Assembly: GCA_025055355.1 (NCBI GenBank)
Contig: JANWYM010000041.1
Span: 1-14,708, forward strand
DNA length: 14,708 bases
Direction of reading: 5' to 3'
From: Abditibacteriales bacterium
GTDB taxonomy: Bacteria; Armatimonadota; Abditibacteriia; Abditibacteriales; JANWYM01
Shown here: positions 1 through 6,335 of the stretch, in pieces
Layout of the letters: each line of letters starts with the position of its first letter
Numbering within the stretch: the stretch's first letter is position 1
Position numbers and translations under genes: made by a program
The notes under the pieces: generated by a model
The model's database searches: none
Seen by the model: the letters and a program-made list of their open reading frames with translations, nothing else
Told to the model about the DNA's origin: nothing

Positions 1-1
1 G

Positions 2-274
2 ACGCGGACGGCTCTGGCGGAACGTGCAGGACTTTCTCTGGCAGCCGTGAAGCACTTGTTGGAGAACAAACGCAACGCGCGGGAAACCTACCTGACAAGA
101 GCGTATCCTCAAGCTGAGGGCGTGCGCAGTCTGTTGCAGCGTTATCTGGACGGAGACGTTGTCTTTCAAGAGGTGCAGAGCGTCCGCGCAGTGCCTGCGC
201 CCTCCCCTTTCGTTTACGACCTTGAGGTGCCTGGAACGGAGAACTTTATCGCAAACGGCCTCCTGTCCCACAAT
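2..274 (+). other. C-terminal part of an intein inserted in GlmS
   Basis: About 91 residues before the GlmS C-extein have no counterpart in GlmS and end in canonical intein C-terminal blocks. Block F is VYDLEVPGTENFIANG and block G is LLSHN, followed by a +1 Ser (275-277) that is also the first host residue. The penultimate His and terminal Asn needed for Asn cyclisation are present. A segment like RYLDGDVVFQEVQSVR just upstream fits the beta strand that usually precedes block F. Nearer the edge, ALAERAGLSLAAVKHLLENK (residues ~5-24 of the visible part) looks like a helix-turn-helix, so the missing upstream part may include a DNA-binding or homing-endonuclease module. The insertion point lies immediately before the Arg-Trp of the glutamine site, so unspliced precursor should lack glutaminase activity. 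Confidence 0.93.
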
Positions 275-1915
275 AGTCGCTGGGCGACGCACGGCGAGCC
301 GTCAGAACTCAACGCCCACCCGCACAGCGATTGCACGGGGCGGCTGCACGTCGTGCATAACGGCATCATCGAGAACTATCACGAACTGCGCGAGGAGTTG
401 GAGAGAGCGGGGCATCGCTTCGCCTCGGCGACCGACACGGAATCCGTTGCCCATCTCATCGAGGCGCACTATCGCGGCAACCTCGCCGACGCCGTGCGCC
501 GCGCCCTGAGGAAAGTGCGCGGGAGTTTTGCGCTCGTCGTGTTGTGTCAGGACGAACCGGACAAACTTGTCGTCGCCCGCCGCCAAAGCCCGTTGCTGTT
601 GGGGCTGGGGCAGGGCGAAAACTTCGTGGCGTCCGACGTCCCCGCCCTGCTGCGCTACACGCGCCACGTGATTTTCCTCGATGACGACGAGATGGCGGTG
701 GTCACACGCGACGGCGTGGAGGTCACCGACCTCGAAGGGCGCATCCACCGCAAAACGGCGGTGCATATTGATTGGGATGCCGCCGCCGCTGAACGGGGTG
801 GCTATCCCCACTTCATGCTCAAGGAAATCCACGAGCAGCCCGAGGTCATTCGTCGCGTCGTGGCGCGCTACACCGCGCAGGACCGCAGGCAGATCCGCCT
901 CGACGAGATGAACCTGAGCGAGGATGAGTTGCGCAGCGTGCGACGCATTTGCATTCAGGCGTGCGGCACGTCGTGGCACGCGGGGCTGGTCGGGCGGCTG
1001 CTGCTCGAGCGCCTGCCGCGCATCCCCGTTGACACCGACATCTCCTCCGAGTTCCGCTACCGCAACGCGATTTTGGAGCCGAACACGCTCGTCGTGGGCA
1101 TCAGCCAATCGGGCGAGACTGCCGACACCTTGGCGGGCATCCGCGAGGCGCGGAGTCGGGGGCTGAAGGTCGTCTCGATCGTCAACGTGCCCGGCTCCAG
1201 CGTCGCCCGCGAGTCGGACGGCGTGATTTACACCCACGCCGGACCGGAGATCGGTGTCGCCTCGACGAAGGCTTACACCGCGCAAATTGCCGCGCTCTAC
1301 CTGTTCGCCTTGCGACTGGGGCAACTGCGCGGCACAGTGGACGACGCCCGCTTGCAGCGGCGGCTCAAACGTCTGGAGGACGTCGCCGCGCACATGGAAA
1401 CTTTGCTGGCACAGGAAAAGCACATCGCGGCAATTGCGCAGGAGTTTTATCAGGCGCGGGACTTTATCTTCATCGGGCGCGGCTTCGGCTACCCCAGCGC
1501 GCTCGAGGGTGCATTGAAGTTGAAGGAGATTTCTTACATTCACGCCGAGGGCTACCCAGCGGGCGAACTCAAGCACGGCCCGATTGCCCTCATTGACGAG
1601 AAGATGCCCGTCGTCGCCATCGCCACCCGTAGCGAAGAAGACACGGAGATCAGCAAGACGATTTACGAGAAAATCCTGAGCAACATTCAGGAGGTCAAAG
1701 CCCGCAAGGGCAAGGTCATCGCCATCGCCGCGCAGGGCGATGAGACCATCACGCAACTGGCGGACCATGTGATTTACGTCCCGGAAGTGACCTACTCGTT
1801 CACGCCGTTTGTGGTCGCGTTGCCGTTGCAACTGCTGGCGTATCACATCGCCGTCCTGCGCGGCTGCGATGTGGACCAGCCCAGAAATCTGGCGAAGAGC
1901 GTGACCGTTGAATAG
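2..1915 (+). CDS. glmS: Glutamine--fructose-6-phosphate aminotransferase (isomerizing), intein-containing, 5' end outside window
   Basis: Makes glucosamine-6-phosphate from fructose-6-phosphate and glutamine, the entry step to UDP-GlcNAc in the cytoplasm. The frame is open to the left edge, so the GTG at 47 is not a real start. The first 91 residues belong to an intein; the host protein resumes at Ser codon 275. From there about 546 residues follow, matching GlmS from about residue 72 of its ~610 to the end. Visible are the glutamine-site motifs SRWATHGEP, VVHNGIIENY and SATDTES. Two SIS sugar-isomerase domains follow, with ACGTSWHAG, SQSGETADT, GVASTKAYTAQ, EGALKLKEISYIHAEGYPAG and the conserved tail CDVDQPRNLAKSVTVE. 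The catalytic N-terminal Cys and the N-extein lie off the window. The TAG stop overlaps the first bases of an inverted repeat. Identity is firm; the intein N-half and its endonuclease status cannot be seen. Confidence 0.96.
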   Translation, partial: TRTALAERAGLSLAAVKHLLENKRNARETYLTRAYPQAEGVRSLLQRYLDGDVVFQEVQSVRAVPAPSPFVYDLEVPGTENFIANGLLSHNSRWATHGEPSELNAHPHSDCTGRLHVVHNGIIENYHELREELERAGHRFASATDTESVAHLIEAHYRGNLADAVRRALRKVRGSFALVVLCQDEPDKLVVARRQSPLLLGLGQGENFVASDVPALLRYTRHVIFLDDDEMAVVTRDGVEVTDLEGRIHRKTAVHIDWDAAAAERGGYPHFMLKEIHEQPEVIRRVVARYTAQDRRQIRLDEMNLSEDELRSVRRICIQACGTSWHAGLVGRLLLERLPRIPVDTDISSEFRYRNAILEPNTLVVGISQSGETADTLAGIREARSRGLKVVSIVNVPGSSVARESDGVIYTHAGPEIGVASTKAYTAQIAALYLFALRLGQLRGTVDDARLQRRLKRLEDVAAHMETLLAQEKHIAAIAQEFYQARDFIFIGRGFGYPSALEGALKLKEISYIHAEGYPAGELKHGPIALIDEKMPVVAIATRSEEDTEISKTIYEKILSNIQEVKARKGKVIAIAAQGDETITQLADHVIYVPEVTYSFTPFVVALPLQLLAYHIAVLRGCDVDQPRNLAKSVTVE

Positions 1916-1971
1916 TGACCAGTGACCAGTACGGCCCCTTGACGTTCACTGGTTACTGGTCACTGGTCACT
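1914..1971. repeat. Perfect 18-bp inverted repeat built from 7-bp units
   Basis: The left arm AGTGACCAGTGACCAGTA (1914-1931) is exactly complementary to the right arm TACTGGTCACTGGTCACT (1954-1971), with a 22-nt loop. Each arm is a tandem of the heptamer AGTGACC. The left arm begins inside the glmS TAG stop codon and the right arm ends a few bases before the ribosome binding site of the next gene. No T-run follows, so it is not a standard terminator. It may act on mRNA stability or glmS/dehydrogenase coupling, or simply be a dispersed element. Confidence 0.9.
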
Positions 1972-1989
1972 GTAAGAAGGTGGTATCCT

Positions 1990-3807
1990 TTGAGTCTCAT
2001 CGAGAAGTTTGAAGGGCGCAGTGCGAAGGTCGCTGTCATCGGCATGGGCTACGTTGGCTTGCCGCTGGCGGTGGAGTTAGGCAACGTGGGGTTCGAGGTG
2101 TGGGCGCTGGACGTGGACGAGGAGCGCGTTGAGTCCCTGCGCAACGGCAAATCTTACATCACCGATGTTCCTGACGCTGACGTTCAGCGCTTGCGCGAGG
2201 CGCGCAAGTTGCGCCCCACCGCCGACCCGCGCGTGCTGGAACGGGTGGACGCGGCGATTATCTGCGTACCAACCCCGCTGACGAAAACCCGCGAACCTGA
2301 TTTGTCCTACGTCATCGCCGCCACAGAGAACGTGGCGTGTCATCTGCAGCCCGAACAACTCGTTGTGCTGGAAAGCACCACCTATCCCGGCACGACGGAG
2401 GAAATCGTTTTGCCCCGCCTACAAAAGATGGGCTGGGAACTCGGACGCGACTTCCACCTCGCCTTCTCGCCCGAGCGGATTGACCCTGGCAACAAAAAAT
2501 GGACGCTGCGCACCGTGCCCAAAGTCGTCGGCGGCGTGACGCCCCAATGCACGCAGGTCGCCTGCGCCCTTTACCGCCAAATCGTCGACCGCGTCGTGCC
2601 CGTCTCCTCGCCCAAAGTCGCCGAGTTGACGAAGTTGCTGGAAAACGTCTTCCGCAGCGTCAACATCGCCCTGGTCAACGAACTCATGCTCCTGTGCGAC
2701 CGCATGGGGATTGACGTGTGGGAAGTGATCGAGGCGGCTTCGACGAAACCTTACGGCTTTATGAAGTTTACGCCGGGTCCCGGACTGGGGGGACATTGTT
2801 TGGAGGGCGGCGAAACCGTTTGCGTGAAGTCGGATAGTGGCGTTCAGGTTTTGCCCGTGAAGGCGCTGTTTGAGCGATGCAAAACTGCGAACGACGGACG
2901 CCTTTTGCGCTTTAGCGACGCTGAGGTCATCGTGAGACCAAACGTGGAGGTTCTCTCGCTCGACCTCGAAAAGAAACAAACCACCTTCCAGCCAGCGGAG
3001 TATTTATTCCGTCGTCAATACTGCGGCAACCTGGTGACCATCAAAACGGCGGCGGGAACGACACTGCGGGTCACCGACCTCCATCCGATGTTGGTGGAAC
3101 GCGATGGCGCGATTATGACCTGTCCGGCAGAACGACTTGCCGTGGGCGACCGCTTGCCGCTGTTTGCAGGATTTAATGGCAGGAGCCCTCTTGCCTGCGC
3201 GGAGTATGCAACTGTTCCCGTGCGTCACTTAGAGGTCGCATCTACAGCGACGGAAGTGTATTCGCTGGAAGTTCAGGGCACGCATACGTTTGCAACGTCG
3301 GGAGGCATCTTCGTTCACAACTGTATCCCCGTTGACCCCTTCTACCTCTCGTGGAAGGCAAAAGAATACGAGTTCCACACCAAGTTCATTGAATTGTCGG
3401 GCGAGGTCAACACCTCGATTCCGCACTACGTCCTGTCCAAAGTCACCGACGCGCTGAACGCGCAGGGGAAGAGCTTGAAAGGTGCGACGGTGCTGATGTT
3501 AGGCTTGGCTTACAAGGCGGACGTGAACGACGTGCGCGAGTCGCCATCGCTCAAGGTCGCCGAGTTGCTCCTCAAAAAACAAGCCCACCTCATCGTCAAC
3601 GACCCGCATGTGGCATCGGCGCATTGGAACGGATACCCGCTCATCTCGCAGGAGCTGACGGCGGACCTCATTCGCCAAGCCGACTGCGTGCTGCTGATGA
3701 CCAACCACAGCGCGTATGACTACGCCTGGATTGCCAAGGAGGCGAAACTGATTGTGGACACGCGCAACGCCTTCGCGGGGCAGGCGGGGCGCATCGTCAA
3801 ACTCTGA
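1990..3807 (+). CDS. UDP-N-acetyl-D-glucosamine 6-dehydrogenase (WbpA/TviB-type nucleotide-sugar dehydrogenase) interrupted by a mini-intein
   Basis: NAD-dependent four-electron oxidation of UDP-GlcNAc to UDP-N-acetylglucosaminuronate for surface polysaccharide is the likely reaction. The precursor is 605 residues; removing the 175-residue intein leaves about 430, the normal family length. The N-terminal Rossmann motif is VAVIGMGYVGLPLAVEL (residues ~14-30), followed by CVPTPLTKTREPDLSYV, the active-site AFSPERIDPGN, the helix with ELTKLLENVFRSVNIALVNE, and GPGLGGH^CIPVDPFYLSWK. The C-terminal UDP-binding domain carries LGLAYKADVNDVRESPSLKV. I chose the TTG at 1990 because AGAAGGTGG (1975-1983) sits just upstream and the protein then begins as family members do. 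The longer GTG start at 1915 would translate the inverted repeat. The FYLSWKAKEY wording favours WbpA-like UDP-GlcNAc over UDP-Glc or UDP-ManNAc dehydrogenases, but substrate is inferred. It lies 74 bp after glmS, same strand, same pathway. Confidence 0.93.
   Translation: MSLIEKFEGRSAKVAVIGMGYVGLPLAVELGNVGFEVWALDVDEERVESLRNGKSYITDVPDADVQRLREARKLRPTADPRVLERVDAAIICVPTPLTKTREPDLSYVIAATENVACHLQPEQLVVLESTTYPGTTEEIVLPRLQKMGWELGRDFHLAFSPERIDPGNKKWTLRTVPKVVGGVTPQCTQVACALYRQIVDRVVPVSSPKVAELTKLLENVFRSVNIALVNELMLLCDRMGIDVWEVIEAASTKPYGFMKFTPGPGLGGHCLEGGETVCVKSDSGVQVLPVKALFERCKTANDGRLLRFSDAEVIVRPNVEVLSLDLEKKQTTFQPAEYLFRRQYCGNLVTIKTAAGTTLRVTDLHPMLVERDGAIMTCPAERLAVGDRLPLFAGFNGRSPLACAEYATVPVRHLEVASTATEVYSLEVQGTHTFATSGGIFVHNCIPVDPFYLSWKAKEYEFHTKFIELSGEVNTSIPHYVLSKVTDALNAQGKSLKGATVLMLGLAYKADVNDVRESPSLKVAELLLKKQAHLIVNDPHVASAHWNGYPLISQELTADLIRQADCVLLMTNHSAYDYAWIAKEAKLIVDTRNAFAGQAGRIVKL
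2797..3321 (+). other. Mini-intein (175 aa) at the catalytic cysteine of the dehydrogenase
   Basis: The insert begins with Cys1 (CLEGGETVCVKSDSG, block A), has a block B TxxH motif (T93-D-L-H96 in LRVTDLHPML) and ends with block F/G, EVYSLEVQGTHTF then GGIFVHN, followed by +1 Cys (3322-3324). Cys1, the block B Thr/His, penultimate His and terminal Asn are all present, so splicing competence is plausible. At 175 residues there is no space for a LAGLIDADG endonuclease, and none of its motifs is visible. The block F position that is usually Asp (VYDLEV in the GlmS intein next door) is Ser156 here. The N-extein ends GPGLGGH and the C-extein starts CIPVDP, so the splice nucleophile becomes the active-site Cys of the enzyme. 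Confidence 0.95.
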
Positions 3808-3808
3808 G

Positions 3809-3887
3809 ACGTGAAACGTGAAGCGTGAAGCGTGAACTTGATGCGTGACTTGGGAATGTGAGTTCACGTTTTACGTTTCATGCTTCA
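3809..3887. repeat. Inverted arrays of a 7-bp repeat (RCGTGAA)
   Basis: The left array has four units: ACGTGAA, ACGTGAA, GCGTGAA, GCGTGAA (3809-3836). The right array is the reverse complement of near-identical units: TTCACGT, TTTACGT, TTCATGC, TTCA (3863-3887). They face each other across about 26 bp, so the transcript could fold into an imperfect long stem. The block occupies nearly the whole gap between the dehydrogenase stop (3807) and the ribosome binding site of the next gene. The layout matches the heptamer repeat after glmS, though the unit sequence differs. Confidence 0.85.
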
Positions 3888-3902
3888 GATAGGGAAGTCG
3901 CT

Positions 3903-4898
3903 ATGCAACCGATTCGTGTGTGCCTCGTCGGCGCGGGCTGGACGGCGTGCAATCACTTCGCGGGTTACGCGGCAATTCCAGAAAAGGCGCAAGTGGTGGC
4001 GTGCGTGGCGCGGACGGAGTGGAGCAAGGAGCGCGCGCGGCAGTGGACGCCGACGCCCAAAATCTTCGACTCATTTGAGGACGCCCTGGCGGACGGTGGT
4101 TTTGACGCGGTGGATTTGTGCGTGCCGCATCACCTGCACGCCCCGATGATTCTCGCGTCGCTGCGCGCGGGCAAGCACGTCCTCGTCGAAACGCCCACTT
4201 GCATCACGCTCGATGAATGTCGTCAACTGCGTCTCGCGGTGCGGGAGCATCCCCATCTGAAGGCGGCGACGGCGCACGTCGTCCGCGTGTGGCGCACGTA
4301 TCAGCAAGCCAAACGACTGGTGAGCGAAGGCGTCATCGGCGAGGTCTTCCACGCCTTCGGCGACTACGCCCACAAACCCGACCCCGCTGAATATCCCAGC
4401 CGCGACCGCTGGGCTTACAGCCTCGTTTACACCGGGCGGCTCAGCATTAGTTACCACACCGTTGACCTGCTGCGCTGGATGGTCGGCGACGTGGAGGAAG
4501 TTTACGGGGATTACAACGATGATGTGAAGGTCGCCGTATTGCGCTTCAAAAACGGCGCCCTCGGCGAAGTGATGACCAGCGGCTCGGTGGTGCGCCCTTA
4601 CACTTTAGCCATGACGCTGCACGGACGCAAAGGCACGATTCAGTGTTTCTTCCACGAGAACGTCCTCAAAGGCTACCTGCACACCTCAGCGGAGTGGAAG
4701 CCGATGGAACTGGCAACGCAGCCCCTGCACGGGCGCGGCACGCCCGAATGGAAAGACGAAATGGAGAACTTCGTGGACGCTATCCGCGAGGACAAGTCCC
4801 CCGTCTGCCCGCTCACCGATGGCATTGCGACGGTGGAGACCTGTCTGGCGATTGACGCCGCAATGACGATGGGGACGCGCGTGCGGGTGCGGCAGTAA
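3903..4898 (+). CDS. Gfo/Idh/MocA family oxidoreductase (EKP motif altered to ETP)
   Basis: A 331-residue NAD(P)-dependent sugar or cyclitol oxidoreductase by family; substrate unknown. The Rossmann start is IRVCLVGAGWTACNHFAGY, giving GxGxxx near residues 10-15. The central motif that is normally E-K-P is E96-T97-P98 (VLVETPTC), so the lysine usually credited with catalysis is Thr. The C-terminal alpha/beta domain keeps SYHTVDLLRWMVGD, the H-xx-D helix lining the active site. The start at ATG 3903 is preferred because AGGGAAG (3891-3897) precedes it; the upstream in-frame start at 3858 would translate the inverted repeat. It follows the UDP-GlcNAc dehydrogenase by 95 bp, which suggests WlbA/WbpB-like oxidation at C3 of a UDP-amino-uronate, but the ETP change weakens that. 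It may act on another substrate or be a non-classical member. Confidence 0.9.
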   Translation: MQPIRVCLVGAGWTACNHFAGYAAIPEKAQVVACVARTEWSKERARQWTPTPKIFDSFEDALADGGFDAVDLCVPHHLHAPMILASLRAGKHVLVETPTCITLDECRQLRLAVREHPHLKAATAHVVRVWRTYQQAKRLVSEGVIGEVFHAFGDYAHKPDPAEYPSRDRWAYSLVYTGRLSISYHTVDLLRWMVGDVEEVYGDYNDDVKVAVLRFKNGALGEVMTSGSVVRPYTLAMTLHGRKGTIQCFFHENVLKGYLHTSAEWKPMELATQPLHGRGTPEWKDEMENFVDAIREDKSPVCPLTDGIATVETCLAIDAAMTMGTRVRVRQ

Positions 4899-5098
4899 CA
4901 GCACTGGGGTCAGCAGTCATGAGGGTCGAGAACGAGGACGACGGGGACGAGGACGACTTTCATGCGGCGTGGTGCGTCAACGACGCACGGGCGATCCCTC
5001 CGAAAATTAACCTCCGAACGTCCGAACTGACGCGGGCAAGTGACATTGGCATACGACCGTAATCTGCCCTAACATGCCTATTTAATCCCAGAAACTTC
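4899..5098. other. Non-coding gap with dispersed repeat before the regulator promoter
   Basis: About 200 bp between the oxidoreductase stop and the -35 box. The left half is the repeat copy described at 4921-5002. The right half (about 5003-5098) is more AT-rich (AAAATTAACC, TATTTAATCC) and leads into the promoter. I see no open frame with family resemblance and no clear operator palindrome here. Confidence 0.7.
4921..5002 (+). repeat. Dispersed ~80-bp repeat, copy A, with internal hairpin
   Basis: The unit starts GAGGGTCGAGAACG, continues with a GA-rich roughly 6-bp periodic tract, then TTTCATGCGGCGTGGTG, a hairpin GTGCGTC-AAC-GACGCAC (4972-4988), and ends GATCCCTCCG. The opposite strand at 9305-9390 matches it almost end to end with small indels: GAGGTTCGAGAACG at the start, TTCATCCGGCGTGGTG in the middle and GATTCCTCCG at the end. 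No coding role is apparent. Confidence 0.8.
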
Positions 5099-5128
5099 TT
5101 GACATAGACAGGGCATCCTTTGTATAAT
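5099..5128 (+). promoter_or_regulatory. Near-consensus sigma-70 promoter for the GntR/LacI-type regulator
   Basis: A perfect -35 TTGACA (5099-5104) and perfect -10 TATAAT (5123-5128) are separated by 18 bp. Transcription would begin near 5135, leaving a leader of only about 20 nt before the regulator gene. It is the strongest promoter-like signal seen in the window. A full-consensus core in front of a repressor gene fits autorepression, but I could not identify an operator. Confidence 0.85.
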
Positions 5129-5156
5129 TACGGCAACTTACCACGCTCGCAAGGTG

Positions 5157-6275
5157 ATGACCGTGCCGTTACTCATCCGCAACCGTATAGAACGGCGCAA
5201 CGCTCGGTTGGTCCATCAACAGATTAAAGAGATGCTCCGCGCCAGCATCGAGCGGGGCGAGATGCGCTCAGGGGAGATGTTGCCTGGACGGCTGGAACTG
5301 TGCCGCCTGTTCGGCGCTAACCGCCTGAGTGTGGACCGCGCGGTAACTGACCTCGTTAAGGAGGGCTGGCTGATAGCCGTCAAAGGCAAAGGCACTTTCG
5401 TCGCCGGTCCTCCCTCGGCGGAGTCGGCTGCTGTCTCGGCTCCTACTTTGACCTTAGGGGTGGTCTGGTCCGTGTCGCACGTGAGCGATGAGAACCATTA
5501 TTGGGGTCCTCTGCTGCGCGGCATCTCCTATGAAGCAGGAGAACGTAATATCCGCTTGCTCTTCCGCCAACTGCCCCTGGACGGGTATGGCGATTTCTTT
5601 CGCACCGCCGGCGTCGAAGGGCTGATTGTGCTGGCATCGCGGGTGCGGGAGGAGGCTGCTTTGCAGGGGTTGCGGCAGGCGGGCATCCCTTTTGTGGCGA
5701 CCTCGTCGGCGTATGATGACCAGAGCCTGCCCTGTGTAGCGACGGACAACGCCGCAGGGGTGCGGCAGGTGTTGGAGCATTTGTGGGGTTTGGGGCATCG
5801 GGCGATTGGGATGGTGGTGCCGAACCTGAGCAGCACGGACGACCTGCGGCGGTGGGAGGCATATCAAACGCTCATGGGCGAAGCTGGTCTGGTGATAGAC
5901 CCGCGGTGGGTGCTATTGGCGCCGGAGCGGGAGTCGGTGAGGTGGGAGGAGCGATTGCGAGGCTGGCTGGAGAGCATGCCGCTGCCGACGGCGATCTTTG
6001 CGGCGGAGTATAAGACGGCGTTGTTAGTGTGGAAGGTGCTGCGGGAGCGGGGAGTGGCGGTGCCTGGGGCGGTTTCGCTGGTGGGCTTTGACGACCCCAC
6101 GTCGGCGGAGTTGCTGGAGTTGCCACTGACGACGGTGCGGCAACGGACAGAGGTGTTGGGGCGTCGGGCAGTGGAGAAACTGTGCGAGGCGTTGGCGAAG
6201 GGGGTGATAGCGGAAGGGACGGAACTGTTGATGCCTGAACTGATTGTGCGTCAAACGACGGCGCCGTGCCGTTAG
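5157..6275 (+). CDS. GntR/LacI-type transcriptional regulator (AraR-like architecture)
   Basis: About 372 residues. The N-terminal winged helix-turn-helix of the GntR family spans residues ~15-85: HQQIKEMLRASIERGEMRSG, then LPGRLELCRLFGANRLSVDR, and the wing GWLIAVKGKGTFVAGPP. The rest is a periplasmic-binding-protein-like LacI/GalR sensor, from TLGVVWSVSH near residue 99 to GFDDPTSAELLELPLTTVRQ, ending in a conserved-looking VRQTT tail. The arrangement matches B. subtilis AraR, a sugar-responsive repressor. The effector is unknown; the downstream sulfatase, dehydrogenase and beta-helix genes suggest a saccharide. Start choice is uncertain: GTG 5154 and ATG 5157 both have almost no room for a ribosome binding site, while GTG 5163 sits 8 nt after AAGG (5151-5154). 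The sensor part is richer in G-rich codons than the neighbouring genes. Confidence 0.92.
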   Translation: MTVPLLIRNRIERRNARLVHQQIKEMLRASIERGEMRSGEMLPGRLELCRLFGANRLSVDRAVTDLVKEGWLIAVKGKGTFVAGPPSAESAAVSAPTLTLGVVWSVSHVSDENHYWGPLLRGISYEAGERNIRLLFRQLPLDGYGDFFRTAGVEGLIVLASRVREEAALQGLRQAGIPFVATSSAYDDQSLPCVATDNAAGVRQVLEHLWGLGHRAIGMVVPNLSSTDDLRRWEAYQTLMGEAGLVIDPRWVLLAPERESVRWEERLRGWLESMPLPTAIFAAEYKTALLVWKVLRERGVAVPGAVSLVGFDDPTSAELLELPLTTVRQRTEVLGRRAVEKLCEALAKGVIAEGTELLMPELIVRQTTAPCR

Positions 6276-6335
6276 TTTCACCTCAGAGAGCCCAAAGGTT
6301 GAGCAACACCTAAAAGTAAGAAGGGGGTAAGAGCG

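Noticed and set aside
47..274. GTG at 47 as the start of glmS
   Set aside because: The frame is open to the window edge, and residues 47-274 are the tail of an intein; the host start lies upstream.
302..1846. 514-residue minus-strand frame over glmS
   Set aside because: Shadow of a GC-rich gene; no family motif, and the plus strand has full GlmS motifs.
1915..1989. Extra N-terminal 25 residues on the dehydrogenase
   Set aside because: They translate the heptamer inverted repeat; a ribosome binding site and family-typical N-terminus support the TTG at 1990.
2797..3321. Homing endonuclease in the dehydrogenase intein
   Set aside because: 175 residues only; no LAGLIDADG or HNH motifs between blocks B and F.
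6293..6306. GGTTGAGCAACACC as operator for the regulator
   Set aside because: Only GTTG/CAAC is symmetric; too short, and no second site to compare with.
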